The notes: generated by a model from the letters alone, not told the origin. A stretch of DNA of 64,000 nucleotides from Renibacterium sp. (GCA_017419405.1 JAFOLH010000008.1:248001-312000), one strand, 5' to 3'; counted from the stretch's first letter, positions 41,290 to 49,665 are shown. Numbers and translations: made by a program.

Positions 41290-42171
41290 TCAGCGGGCCG
41301 CCAGCGCGGTGATGAAAGCCGCGATCTGATCGGGTTTCGCCTCGGCCATGAAGTGCCCGGCGTCGATCGCCTGGTAGTCCAGATCCGGAGCCCAAGCCCG
41401 CCAGAGGGCAGCAGCGTCGAAGCCGAGTTGCGAGCCCCAGTCCTGCGAAATCACCCCGACCGGCATGGCCAGCTGGACGCCGTTGGCGCGGTCAGCCCGG
41501 TCCAGTTCGAGGTCGATCCCGGCGGTGGCCCGGTAGTCCGCGACGATCGAGTCGACGGCGGCGACCGAGCTGGCCACGTAGTAGTCGCGTTCGGCCGGAG
41601 TGAAGCTGGCACCGTCGGTATCCCAGCCGTCCAGGAACGAAGCGAAGAAATCCGGCCCGACGGCGGCGATCATCCGTTCCGGCAGTCCGGCCGGCTGCGC
41701 CATCAGGAAGAGGTGCCAGGCGATCTTCGCGTCCACGCCGTGCAGCACCTCCCAGGTGTCGAGCGTCGGCAAGACATCCAGGATGCCCAGATAGGCGACG
41801 GCTTCCGGGTGGTCGAGGCCGGCCCGGACGCCGACCAAAGCGCCGCGGTCGTGGCCGACGACGCCGAATCGGCTGAACCCGAGGTCCCGGGCGATTTGCA
41901 CGACGTCCTCGGCCATGGTGCGCTTCGAGTAGGTCTCCGGCCCGGTCGCGATCGGTTTGCCGCTGTTTCCGTAGCCGCGCAGATCCGGCACGATCACGGT
42001 GTGCGCATCGGTCAGCCGCCGCGCCACGTGGCGCCACATGTAGTGGGTCTGCGGGAAGCCGTGCAGCAGGACCAAGGCCGGGCCGGAGCCGGCGACGGCG
42101 ACATTGATCCCGATCCCGCCGGCGCCCGGAATCGTCCGGTAGTCGAAGCCTTCGATGGCCAAGGTGTTCAT
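41290..42171 (-). CDS. alpha/beta hydrolase of the haloacetate dehalogenase/epoxide hydrolase group
   Basis: 293 residues. The nucleophile is Asp (D108 in VVGHDRGA), with D132 (ILDVLPT) and H273 (AGHFMAE) completing the triad; HGFPQ and DLRGYG complete the pattern. It follows fluoroacetate dehalogenases closely in DYRATAGIDLELD and WHLFLMAQPAGLPE. But the second carboxylate-binding Arg is Leu (L112) and the Trp of the fluoride pocket is Leu (L154), though the pocket His is kept (H153). The true substrate may therefore differ. Coupled by ATGA to the TetR gene before it. Confidence 0.85.
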   Translation of the reverse strand: MNTLAIEGFDYRTIPGAGGIGINVAVAGSGPALVLLHGFPQTHYMWRHVARRLTDAHTVIVPDLRGYGNSGKPIATGPETYSKRTMAEDVVQIARDLGFSRFGVVGHDRGALVGVRAGLDHPEAVAYLGILDVLPTLDTWEVLHGVDAKIAWHLFLMAQPAGLPERMIAAVGPDFFASFLDGWDTDGASFTPAERDYYVASSVAAVDSIVADYRATAGIDLELDRADRANGVQLAMPVGVISQDWGSQLGFDAAALWRAWAPDLDYQAIDAGHFMAEAKPDQIAAFITALAAR

Positions 42172-42851
42172 TTGCCCTCCATAGTGTGACGTGGGTTTCC
42201 AGAAAAAATACCGCTGGGCAGCGGGCGCTGCCGTCCGGTGGTAGCGCGCAGGGCCGGCAGGAGGACCACGTCGACCAGGGTCTCGAGATAGGCCTCGTCG
42301 ACCGGTACCCCGTTGACCCGCCGGAGCAGCAGGGTCGAGCCGAGTACTTCTTCGAACGGGAACGGGTCGGCGTCCGGCGGCAACTCGCCGCGGCCGATTG
42401 CGGCGTCGAGCACGCTGCGGGGCAAGCGTGCTCCGGTCGGGCCGACCGACGCCTCGATCGCCTGGCAGAGGTCGGGGTCCTCGAGCCCGGCTTGGAGCAG
42501 CAGCATCGCGGTTTTGCTGTCGCTGGCCCGCATCGTCCGGTCGAGCCGGCGGGCCAGCTCCAGCAGATCCCCGCGCAAGCTCCCGGTATCGATCTCGGCC
42601 GACGCCGTGGGTTGCGCGGGCCCGGCCTTGAGCGCGGCGACGACCATCTCCTGTTTCGAACTCCAGCGGCGGTACAAGCTGGCTTTGGCGGCTCCGGAGC
42701 GGCGGGCGACTTCTTCGAAGGAGACGCCTTCGTAACCGGATTCGGCCAGAACAGCGCTGACTGCGGCCAGGATTCGCTGCATCAGCTGTTCATCCCGTGG
42801 CCGGCCTCGGGGCGGGTGCGGGGTTCGGTTCGAAGTATTTATATACGGCAC
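42168..42851 (-). CDS. TetR-family repressor
   Basis: 227 residues. The N-terminal helix-turn-helix is clear (SFEEVARRSGAAKASLYRRWSSKQEM). The ligand domain resembles the TetR_C_16/AcrR-like type. It heads a two-gene operon with the dehalogenase-like hydrolase, so it probably senses that enzyme's substrate. The GTG start lies in a palindrome and TACGAT ends 7 bases before it, which suggests leaderless, self-repressed expression. Confidence 0.88.
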   Translation of the reverse strand: MPYINTSNRTPHPPRGRPRDEQLMQRILAAVSAVLAESGYEGVSFEEVARRSGAAKASLYRRWSSKQEMVVAALKAGPAQPTASAEIDTGSLRGDLLELARRLDRTMRASDSKTAMLLLQAGLEDPDLCQAIEASVGPTGARLPRSVLDAAIGRGELPPDADPFPFEEVLGSTLLLRRVNGVPVDEAYLETLVDVVLLPALRATTGRQRPLPSGIFSGNPRHTMEGK

Positions 42852-42860
42852 GTTTCGTAT
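42843..42860 (-). promoter_or_regulatory. probable TetR operator over promoter and start codon
   Basis: ATACG-N8-CGTAT inverted repeat that covers the TetR GTG start; a second GATACG lies next to it. The -10-like TACGAT is inside the same stretch, so binding would block transcription. Confidence 0.55.
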
Positions 42861-42900
42861 CGTATCTTAATTTTCCGGGCTCTGCGCACAGCGGTCGGTA

Positions 42901-42928
42901 TTTACCCGATTCGGCCATCCTGTAATAG
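42901..42928 (+). promoter_or_regulatory. promoter of murT-gatD
   Basis: TTTACC (42901-42906) and TAATAG (42923-42928), 16 bases apart, 45 bases before the ATG of murT. Confidence 0.45.
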
Positions 42929-42972
42929 TGTTCCTTAGATGATCGGTGCTCTCTTTTGCGCGCTCGCAACGC

Positions 42973-44325
42973 ATGTTCCCGGGGGTGGATCTGTTGGAAA
43001 CTAAGTCCAGACTGGCCCCATTGCTGGTCGGCAAAACGCTGAAATTCCTCGGCCGGCTGCGCGGCGGCGGCTCCGCGCTGCCCGGCTTGGCAATCGAACG
43101 GCTGGATCCCGGATTCGTGCAACGCGCGCTCGGTTCGTTGCCGTACGGAGTGGTCGTGATCAGCGGCACGAACGGCAAGACCACCACGACCAAAATGGTG
43201 ACCAGCATGCTGGAAAAGCAAGGGCTGAAGGTCTTCACCAACCCGACCGGGAGCAATTTCAGCCGCGGCGTGGCTGCGGCCCTGATCGGTGCCGTCGATC
43301 TGCGCGGCCGGCTGGCGGCCGACGTCGCGGTCCTGGAGCTCGATGAAGCCCACGCCGCGGAATTCGTCCGGCGCATCCCGCCCCGGTCCAGCCTGCTGCT
43401 CAACGTCATGCGGGACCAGTTGGACCGGTTCGGTGAAATCGACACCACGGCCAAGTTGCTGGAAATCATCGCTTCGGCGACCACTGGGACGGTGGTGACC
43501 AATCGGGATGATCCGAGGCTGGCCCGGATCGGGATCGCTGCGGGTGAGTCCGGCAAGGCCGTGCGGTTCTTCGGCTACCAGGGATCCTTGCAGAGTTTGT
43601 TCCCCAGTGACGACGAACTCGGTGAACAACGGCATCCGGACCACCGGTCTGCGCCTGCGGGCGCCGAGGCATCGGAAGCGCCGGCGCCGGATCTGCTGGC
43701 CGCAGACGTGGTGCTGACCGAGGTGTCTGGAAGCTCGGCCGGATTCCTGGTGGGGGACCAGCCGGTCGAAACCGCGCTCATGGTGCGCGGCGTCTACAAC
43801 TACCTCAACGCCGCAGCCGCCTTGGCCCTGGTCCGCGCCGTGCTGGGTGAGGCTGTCGACCGGGCCGCGTTGCTGCAGTCGCTGTCCGAGGTGACGCCGG
43901 CCTTCGGCCGGGGCGAGACTTTCCAGATCGACGGGCAGCCTTTGGAATTGGTGCTGGTGAAAAACCCCAGCGGATTCCGCTCGGCGCTGCAATCGTTCGA
44001 CTCGGATGGCTGGGCGACCATGATCGCGATCAACGACGACTACGCCGACGGCCAAGACGTCTCCTGGCTCTGGGACGTTGATTTCGATTCCTTGGCCAGC
44101 GCTGCTTCGATCCGTTCCGCGGGCAGCCGGGCTTTCGACATGGCGCTGCGCCTGAACTATGAAGACTTGCCGGTCGGCACCGTGACGCCGGATCTCGGGG
44201 AAGCGCTCAAGCAGCTTCTCGCCGAGCACCGGGACCAGCCCAAACGCATTTTCTGCACCTACACTGCAATGCGTGCCATCCGCCGGAAACTCGGCAAAGT
44301 CGTCGCCGTGGAGGTGATCCGATGA
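42973..44325 (+). CDS. murT: MurT, lipid II isoglutaminyl synthase ligase subunit
   Basis: About 450 residues. With GatD it amidates the D-Glu of lipid II. P-loop ISGTNGKTTTTKM, then the central Mur-ligase domain (LELDEAHAAEFVRRI; NVMRDQLDRFGEI; TNRDDPRLA) and a C-terminal DUF1727 domain (VLVKNPSGFRSAL; INDDYADGQDVSWLWDVDF). The zinc-ribbon Cys residues of staphylococcal MurT are missing: the protein has a single Cys near its end and an Ala/Pro/Glu stretch in that place. Start uncertain: ATG 42973, GTG 42985 and TTG 42994 are all possible, the last having the best ribosome site. Confidence 0.92.
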   Translation: MFPGVDLLETKSRLAPLLVGKTLKFLGRLRGGGSALPGLAIERLDPGFVQRALGSLPYGVVVISGTNGKTTTTKMVTSMLEKQGLKVFTNPTGSNFSRGVAAALIGAVDLRGRLAADVAVLELDEAHAAEFVRRIPPRSSLLLNVMRDQLDRFGEIDTTAKLLEIIASATTGTVVTNRDDPRLARIGIAAGESGKAVRFFGYQGSLQSLFPSDDELGEQRHPDHRSAPAGAEASEAPAPDLLAADVVLTEVSGSSAGFLVGDQPVETALMVRGVYNYLNAAAALALVRAVLGEAVDRAALLQSLSEVTPAFGRGETFQIDGQPLELVLVKNPSGFRSALQSFDSDGWATMIAINDDYADGQDVSWLWDVDFDSLASAASIRSAGSRAFDMALRLNYEDLPVGTVTPDLGEALKQLLAEHRDQPKRIFCTYTAMRAIRRKLGKVVAVEVIR

Positions 44326-45050
44326 GCCGCCCGAGCATTTCGGTCCTGCAGCTCTACCCGAGGGATATGAACCTCTACGGAGACTGGGGCAACGCTTTGG
44401 TCTTGAAGCGCCGGCTGGAATGGTGCGGCTACCAGGCGGTCATGTCGGAGTACCACCAGGGCGAGAGCTTTCCGGACGACGTCGATATCATCATCGGCGG
44501 CGGCGGCCAAGACAGTGGGCAGATCAAGATCCACGACGACCTGCAGCAGATTGCCGACCGGCTGCGCGGCTTCGCCGAGGACGGCATGCCGATGCTCATG
44601 GTGTGCGGTCTCTACCAACTGTTCGGCCGTTCGTTCACCACGGTCACCGGGGAGGTGCTCACCGGGATCGGCGTCTTCGACGCGGAGACCTTCGGTGCCA
44701 GCAAGCGGCTGACCGGGAATGCCGTGATCGACAGCGAGCGGTTCGGCCCGGTGGTGGGCTTCGAGAACCACAGCGGCAAGACTACGCTCGGTCCCGGCTC
44801 CGCCGCGCTGGGCAAAGTGCGGACCGGCTTCGGCAACAACGGTGACGACCGGACCGAAGGCGCCCTGCACCGCAACGTGGTCGGCACGTATTTCCACGGG
44901 CCGGTTTTGCCCAAAAACCCCGCGATCGCGGATTTCCTGATCAGCACGGCGATCGAGCGGAAATACGGTCCGGTCGAGATTCGGCAGGCCGAGCCGGAGA
45001 TCAACAAGATCTACACGGAACGGGCCCGGCAGCATATCTTGGACAAATGA
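44322..45050 (+). CDS. gatD: GatD, glutamine amidotransferase subunit of lipid II amidation
   Basis: 242 residues of the CobB/CobQ-like amidotransferase type. Catalytic C95 (LMVCGLYQLFG) and His in GTYFHGPVL. It supplies ammonia from glutamine to MurT. The ATG overlaps the murT stop (ATGA), as in most genomes with this pair. Confidence 0.94.
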   Translation: MSRPSISVLQLYPRDMNLYGDWGNALVLKRRLEWCGYQAVMSEYHQGESFPDDVDIIIGGGGQDSGQIKIHDDLQQIADRLRGFAEDGMPMLMVCGLYQLFGRSFTTVTGEVLTGIGVFDAETFGASKRLTGNAVIDSERFGPVVGFENHSGKTTLGPGSAALGKVRTGFGNNGDDRTEGALHRNVVGTYFHGPVLPKNPAIADFLISTAIERKYGPVEIRQAEPEINKIYTERARQHILDK

Positions 45051-45090
45051 GACGGACCCGGACTGCTTTACGGACCCGGGCGAAATGAGG

Positions 45091-45112
45091 TATGTTACTC
45101 ACGAGTAACATA
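45091..45112. promoter_or_regulatory. perfect operator palindrome overlapping an acyl-CoA dehydrogenase promoter
   Basis: TATGTTACTC-AC-GAGTAACATA: 10-base perfect arms. TTTACG (45067-45072) and TATGTT (45091-45096, 18-base spacer) would be the promoter, so a bound repressor covers the -10. The form fits TetR-type lipid-catabolism regulators; none is encoded next to it. Confidence 0.75.
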
Positions 45113-45130
45113 ACTTTGAGAAGGATGATG

Positions 45131-46321
45131 ATGTCCAAATTCGACGTTGACGTGAACAATCTGCCGTATGCCGACGGCGACTTCTATGCGTTCGAGCAGT
45201 TGCTCAGCGACGCCGAACGCGAGCGTTTGCAGCAGATCCGCGACTTCTTGGCCAAAGAGGTCAAGCCGGTGGCTGTCGATCACTGGAATCGGGCCGAGTT
45301 CCCGATGGACCTCATCCCGAAGATCGCCGAATTGGACGTGATGAGCCCGGTCCGCAGGCAGGGCTACAGCAACCTTTTCGCCGGCATCGTGCATGCTGAG
45401 TTCACCCGCGCCGATGCTTCGATCGCCACTTTCATGGGCGTCCATGACGGTCTGTTCACCGGCTCGATCGAAGTGATGGCCTCGGAGGAGCAAAAGGCAC
45501 GCTGGCTCCCGGACATCTACGCGCTCAAAAAAATCGGCGCTTTCGGGCTGACCGAGCCGCTCGGTGGATCCGATGTGGCTGGCGGCACCCGGACCACGGC
45601 CAAGCGCGACGGGGACAACTGGATCCTCAACGGCGCCAAGCGCTGGATCGGCAATGCGACGTTTTCCGATTGGGTCGTCATTTTCGCCCGCGACGTCGAC
45701 GACAACCAGGTGAAAGCCTTCATGGTGGACACCTCGACGCCGGGGTACACCGCGACCAAGATCGAGAACAAGATCGCCCTGCGCACGGTGCAGAACGCCG
45801 ATATCACGCTGGAGAACGTGGTGATTTCGGATGATTTCAAGCTGGTGCACGGGAACTCCTTCCGGGACACCAACAAGGTGCTCAAGGTCACCCGCCTGGC
45901 CGTGGCCTGGCAGGCCGTCGGCCAGCAATTGGCGACCTTCGACGTGGCCCGGCGCTACGCGGTGGAGCGGCTCCAATTCGGCCGGCCGCTGGCTTCCTTC
46001 CAGCTGATCCAGGACCAGCTGGTGCAGATCCTGGGCAATGCTGTGGCTTCCATGGGCATGATGGTGCGGCTTTCCCAACTCGAAGACCTCGGCGAGGCAA
46101 AAGACGAACAATCGGCGCTCGCCAAAGCCTTCACCACGGCCCGGATGCGCGAATCGGTGGCGCTGGGCCGCAGCATCCTGGGCGGCAACGGCATCGTGAC
46201 CGATTACGAGATGGCCAAGATCTTCGCCGATGCCGAGGCGATTTACTCCTACGAGGGCACCTACGAAATCAACTCCTTGGTCACCGCTCGGGCGATCACC
46301 GGGATTTCGGCCATCGTCTGA
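45131..46321 (+). CDS. acyl-CoA dehydrogenase (glutaryl-CoA dehydrogenase-like)
   Basis: 396 residues of the flavin acyl-CoA dehydrogenase fold. FGLTEPLGGSDVAGGTRTTA is the FAD/substrate loop, and the end EAIYSYEGTYEINSLVTARAITG carries the catalytic Glu in the glutaryl-CoA/short-chain position. Oxidises an acyl-CoA to the enoyl-CoA and passes electrons to ETF. Of three ATGs in a row, the last (45131) has the best distance to GAGAAGG. Monocistronic behind a strong operator. The 3' end overlaps the convergent peptidase gene by 26 bases. Confidence 0.92.
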   Translation: MSKFDVDVNNLPYADGDFYAFEQLLSDAERERLQQIRDFLAKEVKPVAVDHWNRAEFPMDLIPKIAELDVMSPVRRQGYSNLFAGIVHAEFTRADASIATFMGVHDGLFTGSIEVMASEEQKARWLPDIYALKKIGAFGLTEPLGGSDVAGGTRTTAKRDGDNWILNGAKRWIGNATFSDWVVIFARDVDDNQVKAFMVDTSTPGYTATKIENKIALRTVQNADITLENVVISDDFKLVHGNSFRDTNKVLKVTRLAVAWQAVGQQLATFDVARRYAVERLQFGRPLASFQLIQDQLVQILGNAVASMGMMVRLSQLEDLGEAKDEQSALAKAFTTARMRESVALGRSILGGNGIVTDYEMAKIFADAEAIYSYEGTYEINSLVTARAITGISAIV

Positions 46322-46964
46322 TCTTTCCGAGGCTGGTCTGGACTGCCGCAATCGGTTCTGCGAACGACAGCAGGACCGACGGCCGGCGGTCACGGAGGAA
46401 GCCCAGCGGGTCGAGATAGACCTGACCACGCCGAACGCCCCAATGCAGGCAGCCGGCGGCTTCAGCCGAGCAATGCCCGGACGGCCCGGTAGCCTCGGTG
46501 GGCCCGGTAGCCTCGGTAGGGGAGTCCGGTTCCGATTCGGCCGGCACTGGCGGTCCGGCGCGGCCGGGCGGCTCGGTCTCGATCCTGCCGATGGGCTGGC
46601 TCCGCTGCACTGCCTGGCCCGGCGCGAGGCTGGAGCGCACCGGTTCGAAACTGCTGCGCAAGCCACCGTGCTCGATGGCCAGCACGTAGCGGTCGACCAG
46701 CCAGCCGGAGAAGCTCACGGTGCCGGCCGCCGGCGAGAGCACGTCTTGCCCGGGCACTGCGGCGAGGTCGACGCCGCGGTGCCCGGGCAGCCAATCGCGT
46801 TCCGGCGGGTCGAAGGGTCTGCGGATTTCCGGTTGCGGCGCAAGCGGCCACTCCCAGGCGCCGCTCCGGTCGGGGTCAGGATGTTCGGTGGGGACCGCCG
46901 GCCAGGCCGCGAGCAGCAAGGCCAGTAGCCAGCCGGCCGGGCGGGCTGCGGAAAGAATCCTCAT
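46296..46964 (-). CDS. secreted M23-family (LytM-type) peptidase
   Basis: 222 residues. Signal peptide of about 26 residues (GWLLALLLAAWPAVPTE). The domain keeps HRGVDL (HxxxD) and the late HWGVRRG, and AAGTVSFSGWLVDRYVLAIEH between them. The first part of the HxH is replaced by CLHWG, common in weak or regulatory LytM proteins. A 12-base tandem repeat codes for TEATGPTEATGP before it. Likely peptidoglycan binding or cleavage. Confidence 0.82.
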   Translation of the reverse strand: MRILSAARPAGWLLALLLAAWPAVPTEHPDPDRSGAWEWPLAPQPEIRRPFDPPERDWLPGHRGVDLAAVPGQDVLSPAAGTVSFSGWLVDRYVLAIEHGGLRSSFEPVRSSLAPGQAVQRSQPIGRIETEPPGRAGPPVPAESEPDSPTEATGPTEATGPSGHCSAEAAGCLHWGVRRGQVYLDPLGFLRDRRPSVLLSFAEPIAAVQTSLGKIRRWPKSR

Positions 46965-47074
46965 CCGGCAACTCTGCCGTCGTGGCCCGGCCGGCTCAAC
47001 CGCGACCCCGGTGATGTGTGGAAACCGGTGATTTCTTGCGGTTGTGCCGGGTGAGTCCCCTGGAACGGGTGCTG

Positions 47075-47264
47075 TACACTGGTAATTGCAGCGCGCGTAT
47101 GTGCGCTGACTACGCGTGTCCAAATCCAACGTCGTCGAGCTCGATCCGACGGCAGGGTTGCGCTCCTTTCGGTCCTTCGAATCCGCTCCGGCGGAGCTGA
47201 GGGAAGGAGCGCAGACTGGGCACCAGGAACAACCGTAAACATCCAAACACAAAGGAGCGCCGGC
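47075..47264 (+). promoter_or_regulatory. rpsB promoter and structured leader
   Basis: A -10 box TACACT (47075-47080) with no good -35, then a 180-base leader. GCGCTCCTTT (47160-47169) can pair with GAAGGAGCGC (47203-47212) or, perfectly over 10 bases, with AAAGGAGCGC (47251-47260), which is the rpsB ribosome binding site. The two pairings exclude each other. A small nested hairpin lies in the first loop. The 110 bases before the -10, down to the peptidase start, show nothing. Confidence 0.6.
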
Positions 47265-48167
47265 ATGCCCGTCGTAACCATGCGCCAGCTGTTGAACAGC
47301 GGCGTACATTTCGGTCACCAGACCCGCCGTTGGAACCCGAAGATGAAGCGATTCATCCTCACCGAGCGCAACGGCATCTACATCATCGACTTGCAGCAGT
47401 CGTTGTCCTACATCGACCGCGCCTACGAATTCGTCAAGGCCACTGTGGCCCACGGCGGAACCGTGCTCTTCGTCGGCACCAAGAAGCAGGCTCAGGAAGC
47501 CATTTCCGAGCAGGCCACCCGGGTCGGCCAGCCGTACGTCAACCACCGCTGGCTCGGTGGCATGATGACCAACTTCCAGACCGTGGCCAAGCGGATCCAG
47601 CGCATGAAAGAACTCGAAGAGATCAACTTCGAGGACGTCGCGGCTTCCGGGCACACCAAGAAGGAACTGCTGCTGCTCAAGCGCGAGCTGACCAAGCTCG
47701 AAGGCAACCTCGGCGGCATCCGCAACCTGAACAAGGTGCCCTCGGTCATCTGGATTGTCGACACCAAGAAAGAGCACCTCGCGATCGACGAAGCGAAGAA
47801 GCTCAACATCCCGGTGGTTGCCATCCTGGACACCAACTGCGATCCCGACGAAGTCGATTTCCCGATCCCGGGCAACGACGACGCGATCCGTTCTGTGAAC
47901 ATCCTGACCCGCGTGATCGCCGACGCCGTTGCCGAGGGCTTGATCGCCCGCAACGCCAAGGCGACCGGTACCGACGAGGCCGCCGCTGCAGAGCCGCTGG
48001 CCGAGTGGGAGCGCGAATTGCTCGAGACCTCGAACACCGAAGCTGCCGAAGCCCCGGTCGCCGAAGCCGCTGCGGAAGCTCCGGCTGAAGCAGCTGCCGA
48101 GGCCCCGGCCGAAGCGGCTGCTCCGGTTGCCGAGGCGGAGACCACCGAAGCCGACGACACCAAGTAA
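47265..48167 (+). CDS. rpsB: 30S ribosomal protein S2
   Basis: 300 residues. Starts [24 protein letters not shown] and holds [13 protein letters not shown] and the [22 protein letters not shown] block of S2. The last ~50 residues are an acidic tail of AEAPAEAA-like repeats, usual in actinobacteria. ATG after AAAGGAGCG. Followed by tsf after a hairpin. Confidence 0.98.
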   Translation: MPVVTMRQLLNSGVHFGHQTRRWNPKMKRFILTERNGIYIIDLQQSLSYIDRAYEFVKATVAHGGTVLFVGTKKQAQEAISEQATRVGQPYVNHRWLGGMMTNFQTVAKRIQRMKELEEINFEDVAASGHTKKELLLLKRELTKLEGNLGGIRNLNKVPSVIWIVDTKKEHLAIDEAKKLNIPVVAILDTNCDPDEVDFPIPGNDDAIRSVNILTRVIADAVAEGLIARNAKATGTDEAAAAEPLAEWERELLETSNTEAAEAPVAEAAAEAPAEAAAEAPAEAAAPVAEAETTEADDTK

Positions 48168-48180
48168 CTTCCGAACGATG

Positions 48181-48213
48181 ACGTGTGGTGCGCTCACGTG
48201 GCGCACCACACGT
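48181..48213 (+). terminator. rpsB-tsf intergenic hairpin (attenuator or terminator)
   Basis: 13-base perfect arms (ACGTGTGGTGCGC and complement) with a 7-base loop, 13 bases after the rpsB stop and before the tsf ribosome site. Only TTT follows, so partial termination is likely. Confidence 0.6.
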
Positions 48214-48251
48214 TTGAGTCGGGTCAAATCAACGACATAACAGGAGTTCAC

Positions 48252-49088
48252 ATGGCGAACTACACCGCCGCTGATATCAAGGCACTCCGCGAGCGCACCG
48301 GCGCTGGCATGATGGACGTGAAGAAGGCCCTGGACGAGGCTGACGGCAATGCCGAGAAGGCGCTCGAACTGATCCGGATCAAGGGTCTCAAGGGTGCCAC
48401 CAAGCGCGAAGGCCGTTCTACTGCTGAAGGCCTGGTTGCCGCAACCGTCGAGAACGGCGTCGGGGTCATGGTCGAGGTCAATTGCGAGACCGACTTCGTG
48501 GCCAAGTCCGCCCCGTTCATCGAGTTCGCCAACAAGGCCCTGGCTGCTGCTGTGGCTTCCGGCGCAGCGGACGTCGACGCGCTTCTGGCTGCCGACGTGG
48601 ACGGCAAGCCGTTGTCCGAATTGGTCATCGAAGCCGGCGCACTGCTGGGCGAAAAGGTCGCGATCCGCCGTCTGGCCCGGGTCACCGGCGCCGTGGTCGA
48701 TGCGTACTTGCACAAGACCTCGAAGGATTTGCCGGCCCAGGTCGGCGTCCTGTTCGCTGCGGAGGGTTCCGGCGAGGCCGCGACCACCGCGGTGCACGAT
48801 GTTGCGGTGCACATCGCAGCTTATTCACCCAACTACTTGGTCCGCGAAGATGTTCCGGCCGAACTGGTTGACAGCGAGCGTCGGATCGCCGACGAGACCG
48901 CGCGTGCCGAAGGCAAGCCGGAAGCCGCGTTGACCAAGATCGTCGAAGGCCGGTTGACCGGCTTCTTCAAGGAAAACGTGCTGCTCGACCAGCCGTTCGC
49001 CAAGGACGCCAAGCAGAGCGTGGCGCAGGTTCTGGAAGCCGCTGGCGCCAAAGCCGGCGGGTTCGCCCGGTTCCGCGTCGGAGCCTGA
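48252..49088 (+). CDS. tsf: elongation factor Ts
   Basis: 278 residues. N-terminal UBA-like domain (IKALRERTGAGMMDVKKAL) and the Tu-binding signature VNCETDFVAK. Exchanges GDP on EF-Tu. AGGAG before the ATG. A terminator follows. Confidence 0.98.
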   Translation: MANYTAADIKALRERTGAGMMDVKKALDEADGNAEKALELIRIKGLKGATKREGRSTAEGLVAATVENGVGVMVEVNCETDFVAKSAPFIEFANKALAAAVASGAADVDALLAADVDGKPLSELVIEAGALLGEKVAIRRLARVTGAVVDAYLHKTSKDLPAQVGVLFAAEGSGEAATTAVHDVAVHIAAYSPNYLVREDVPAELVDSERRIADETARAEGKPEAALTKIVEGRLTGFFKENVLLDQPFAKDAKQSVAQVLEAAGAKAGGFARFRVGA

Positions 49089-49115
49089 TTCACCGGGTTC
49101 CAGCTGCACGTTCCA

Positions 49116-49156
49116 GCAAAAGGCCTGTTCCGGGTTTCCCGGGGCGGGCCTTTTGC
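49116..49156 (+). terminator. terminator after tsf
   Basis: GCAAAAGGCC (49116-49125) pairs with GGCCTTTTGC (49147-49156), with partly paired bases inside and a TTTT end. Confidence 0.75.
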
Positions 49157-49218
49157 GTACCCGGGATGCCGCGTCATGGTGCGGCGGGTCTCAGCGGACC
49201 GGATCGATCTGGAAAAGA

Positions 49219-49288
49219 GTATTCAATCAACTGGTTGAATACTTGGCCGGACTGTGGTTGACTTGTTCTTATCAACCTATTGGTTGAT
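49219..49288. promoter_or_regulatory. two operators in front of the ArsR/SRPBCC cassette
   Basis: GTATTCAA-N8-TTGAATAC (49219-49242), with CAAC-TG-GTTG at its heart, and ATCAACC-TATT-GGTTGAT (49271-49288). A third half site GGTTGAATA runs into the start codon. The repeated CAAC/GTTG halves suggest that the ArsR protein encoded next binds here. Confidence 0.65.
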
Positions 49289-49306
49289 CAAAGAAAGGGT
49301 TGAATA

Positions 49307-49651
49307 ATGGAATTCGACGAAGACCGTCTGGATCGGGCGTTCGCGGCTTTGGGCGATCCGATCCGGCGCCGGATCATCGCCAGGCTGTCGATTTCCGACG
49401 CCACGGTGAAGGAGCTGGCCGCGCCCTTCGACGTGTCCATCCAAGCAATTTCCAAACACCTGCAGGTTTTGGAAGCTGCCGGCTTGATCAGCCGCAGCCG
49501 GGATGCACAAAAGCGCCCCTGCCATTTGATCAAGGACAACTTGGCCCAGCTGACCGGCTGGATCAACGAATACAGCTCATCGGTCGGGGAGAAGTTCCAC
49601 AGGTTGGAGGAAGTCCTCGACGCCGGCCCTGCTGAAGCGGGTCGCATCTGA
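49307..49651 (+). CDS. ArsR-family repressor
   Basis: 114 residues with the winged-helix core (ALGDPIRRRIIARLSISDATVKEL, broken here; then SIQAISKHLQVLEAAGLIS). No metal-binding Cys, as in the ArsR group paired with SRPBCC genes rather than with metal resistance. AAAGG before the ATG. The SRPBCC gene follows after 14 bases. Confidence 0.9.
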   Translation: MEFDEDRLDRAFAALGDPIRRRIIARLSISDATVKELAAPFDVSIQAISKHLQVLEAAGLISRSRDAQKRPCHLIKDNLAQLTGWINEYSSSVGEKFHRLEEVLDAGPAEAGRI

Positions 49652-49665
49652 AAAGGAGAAGTGAG

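Noticed and set aside
42168-42851. TetR start at the internal ATG before MQRILAAV
   Set aside because: It would cut into the usual RGRPRDE lead of the DNA-binding domain, while the GTG at 42851 has a well-placed -10-like box.
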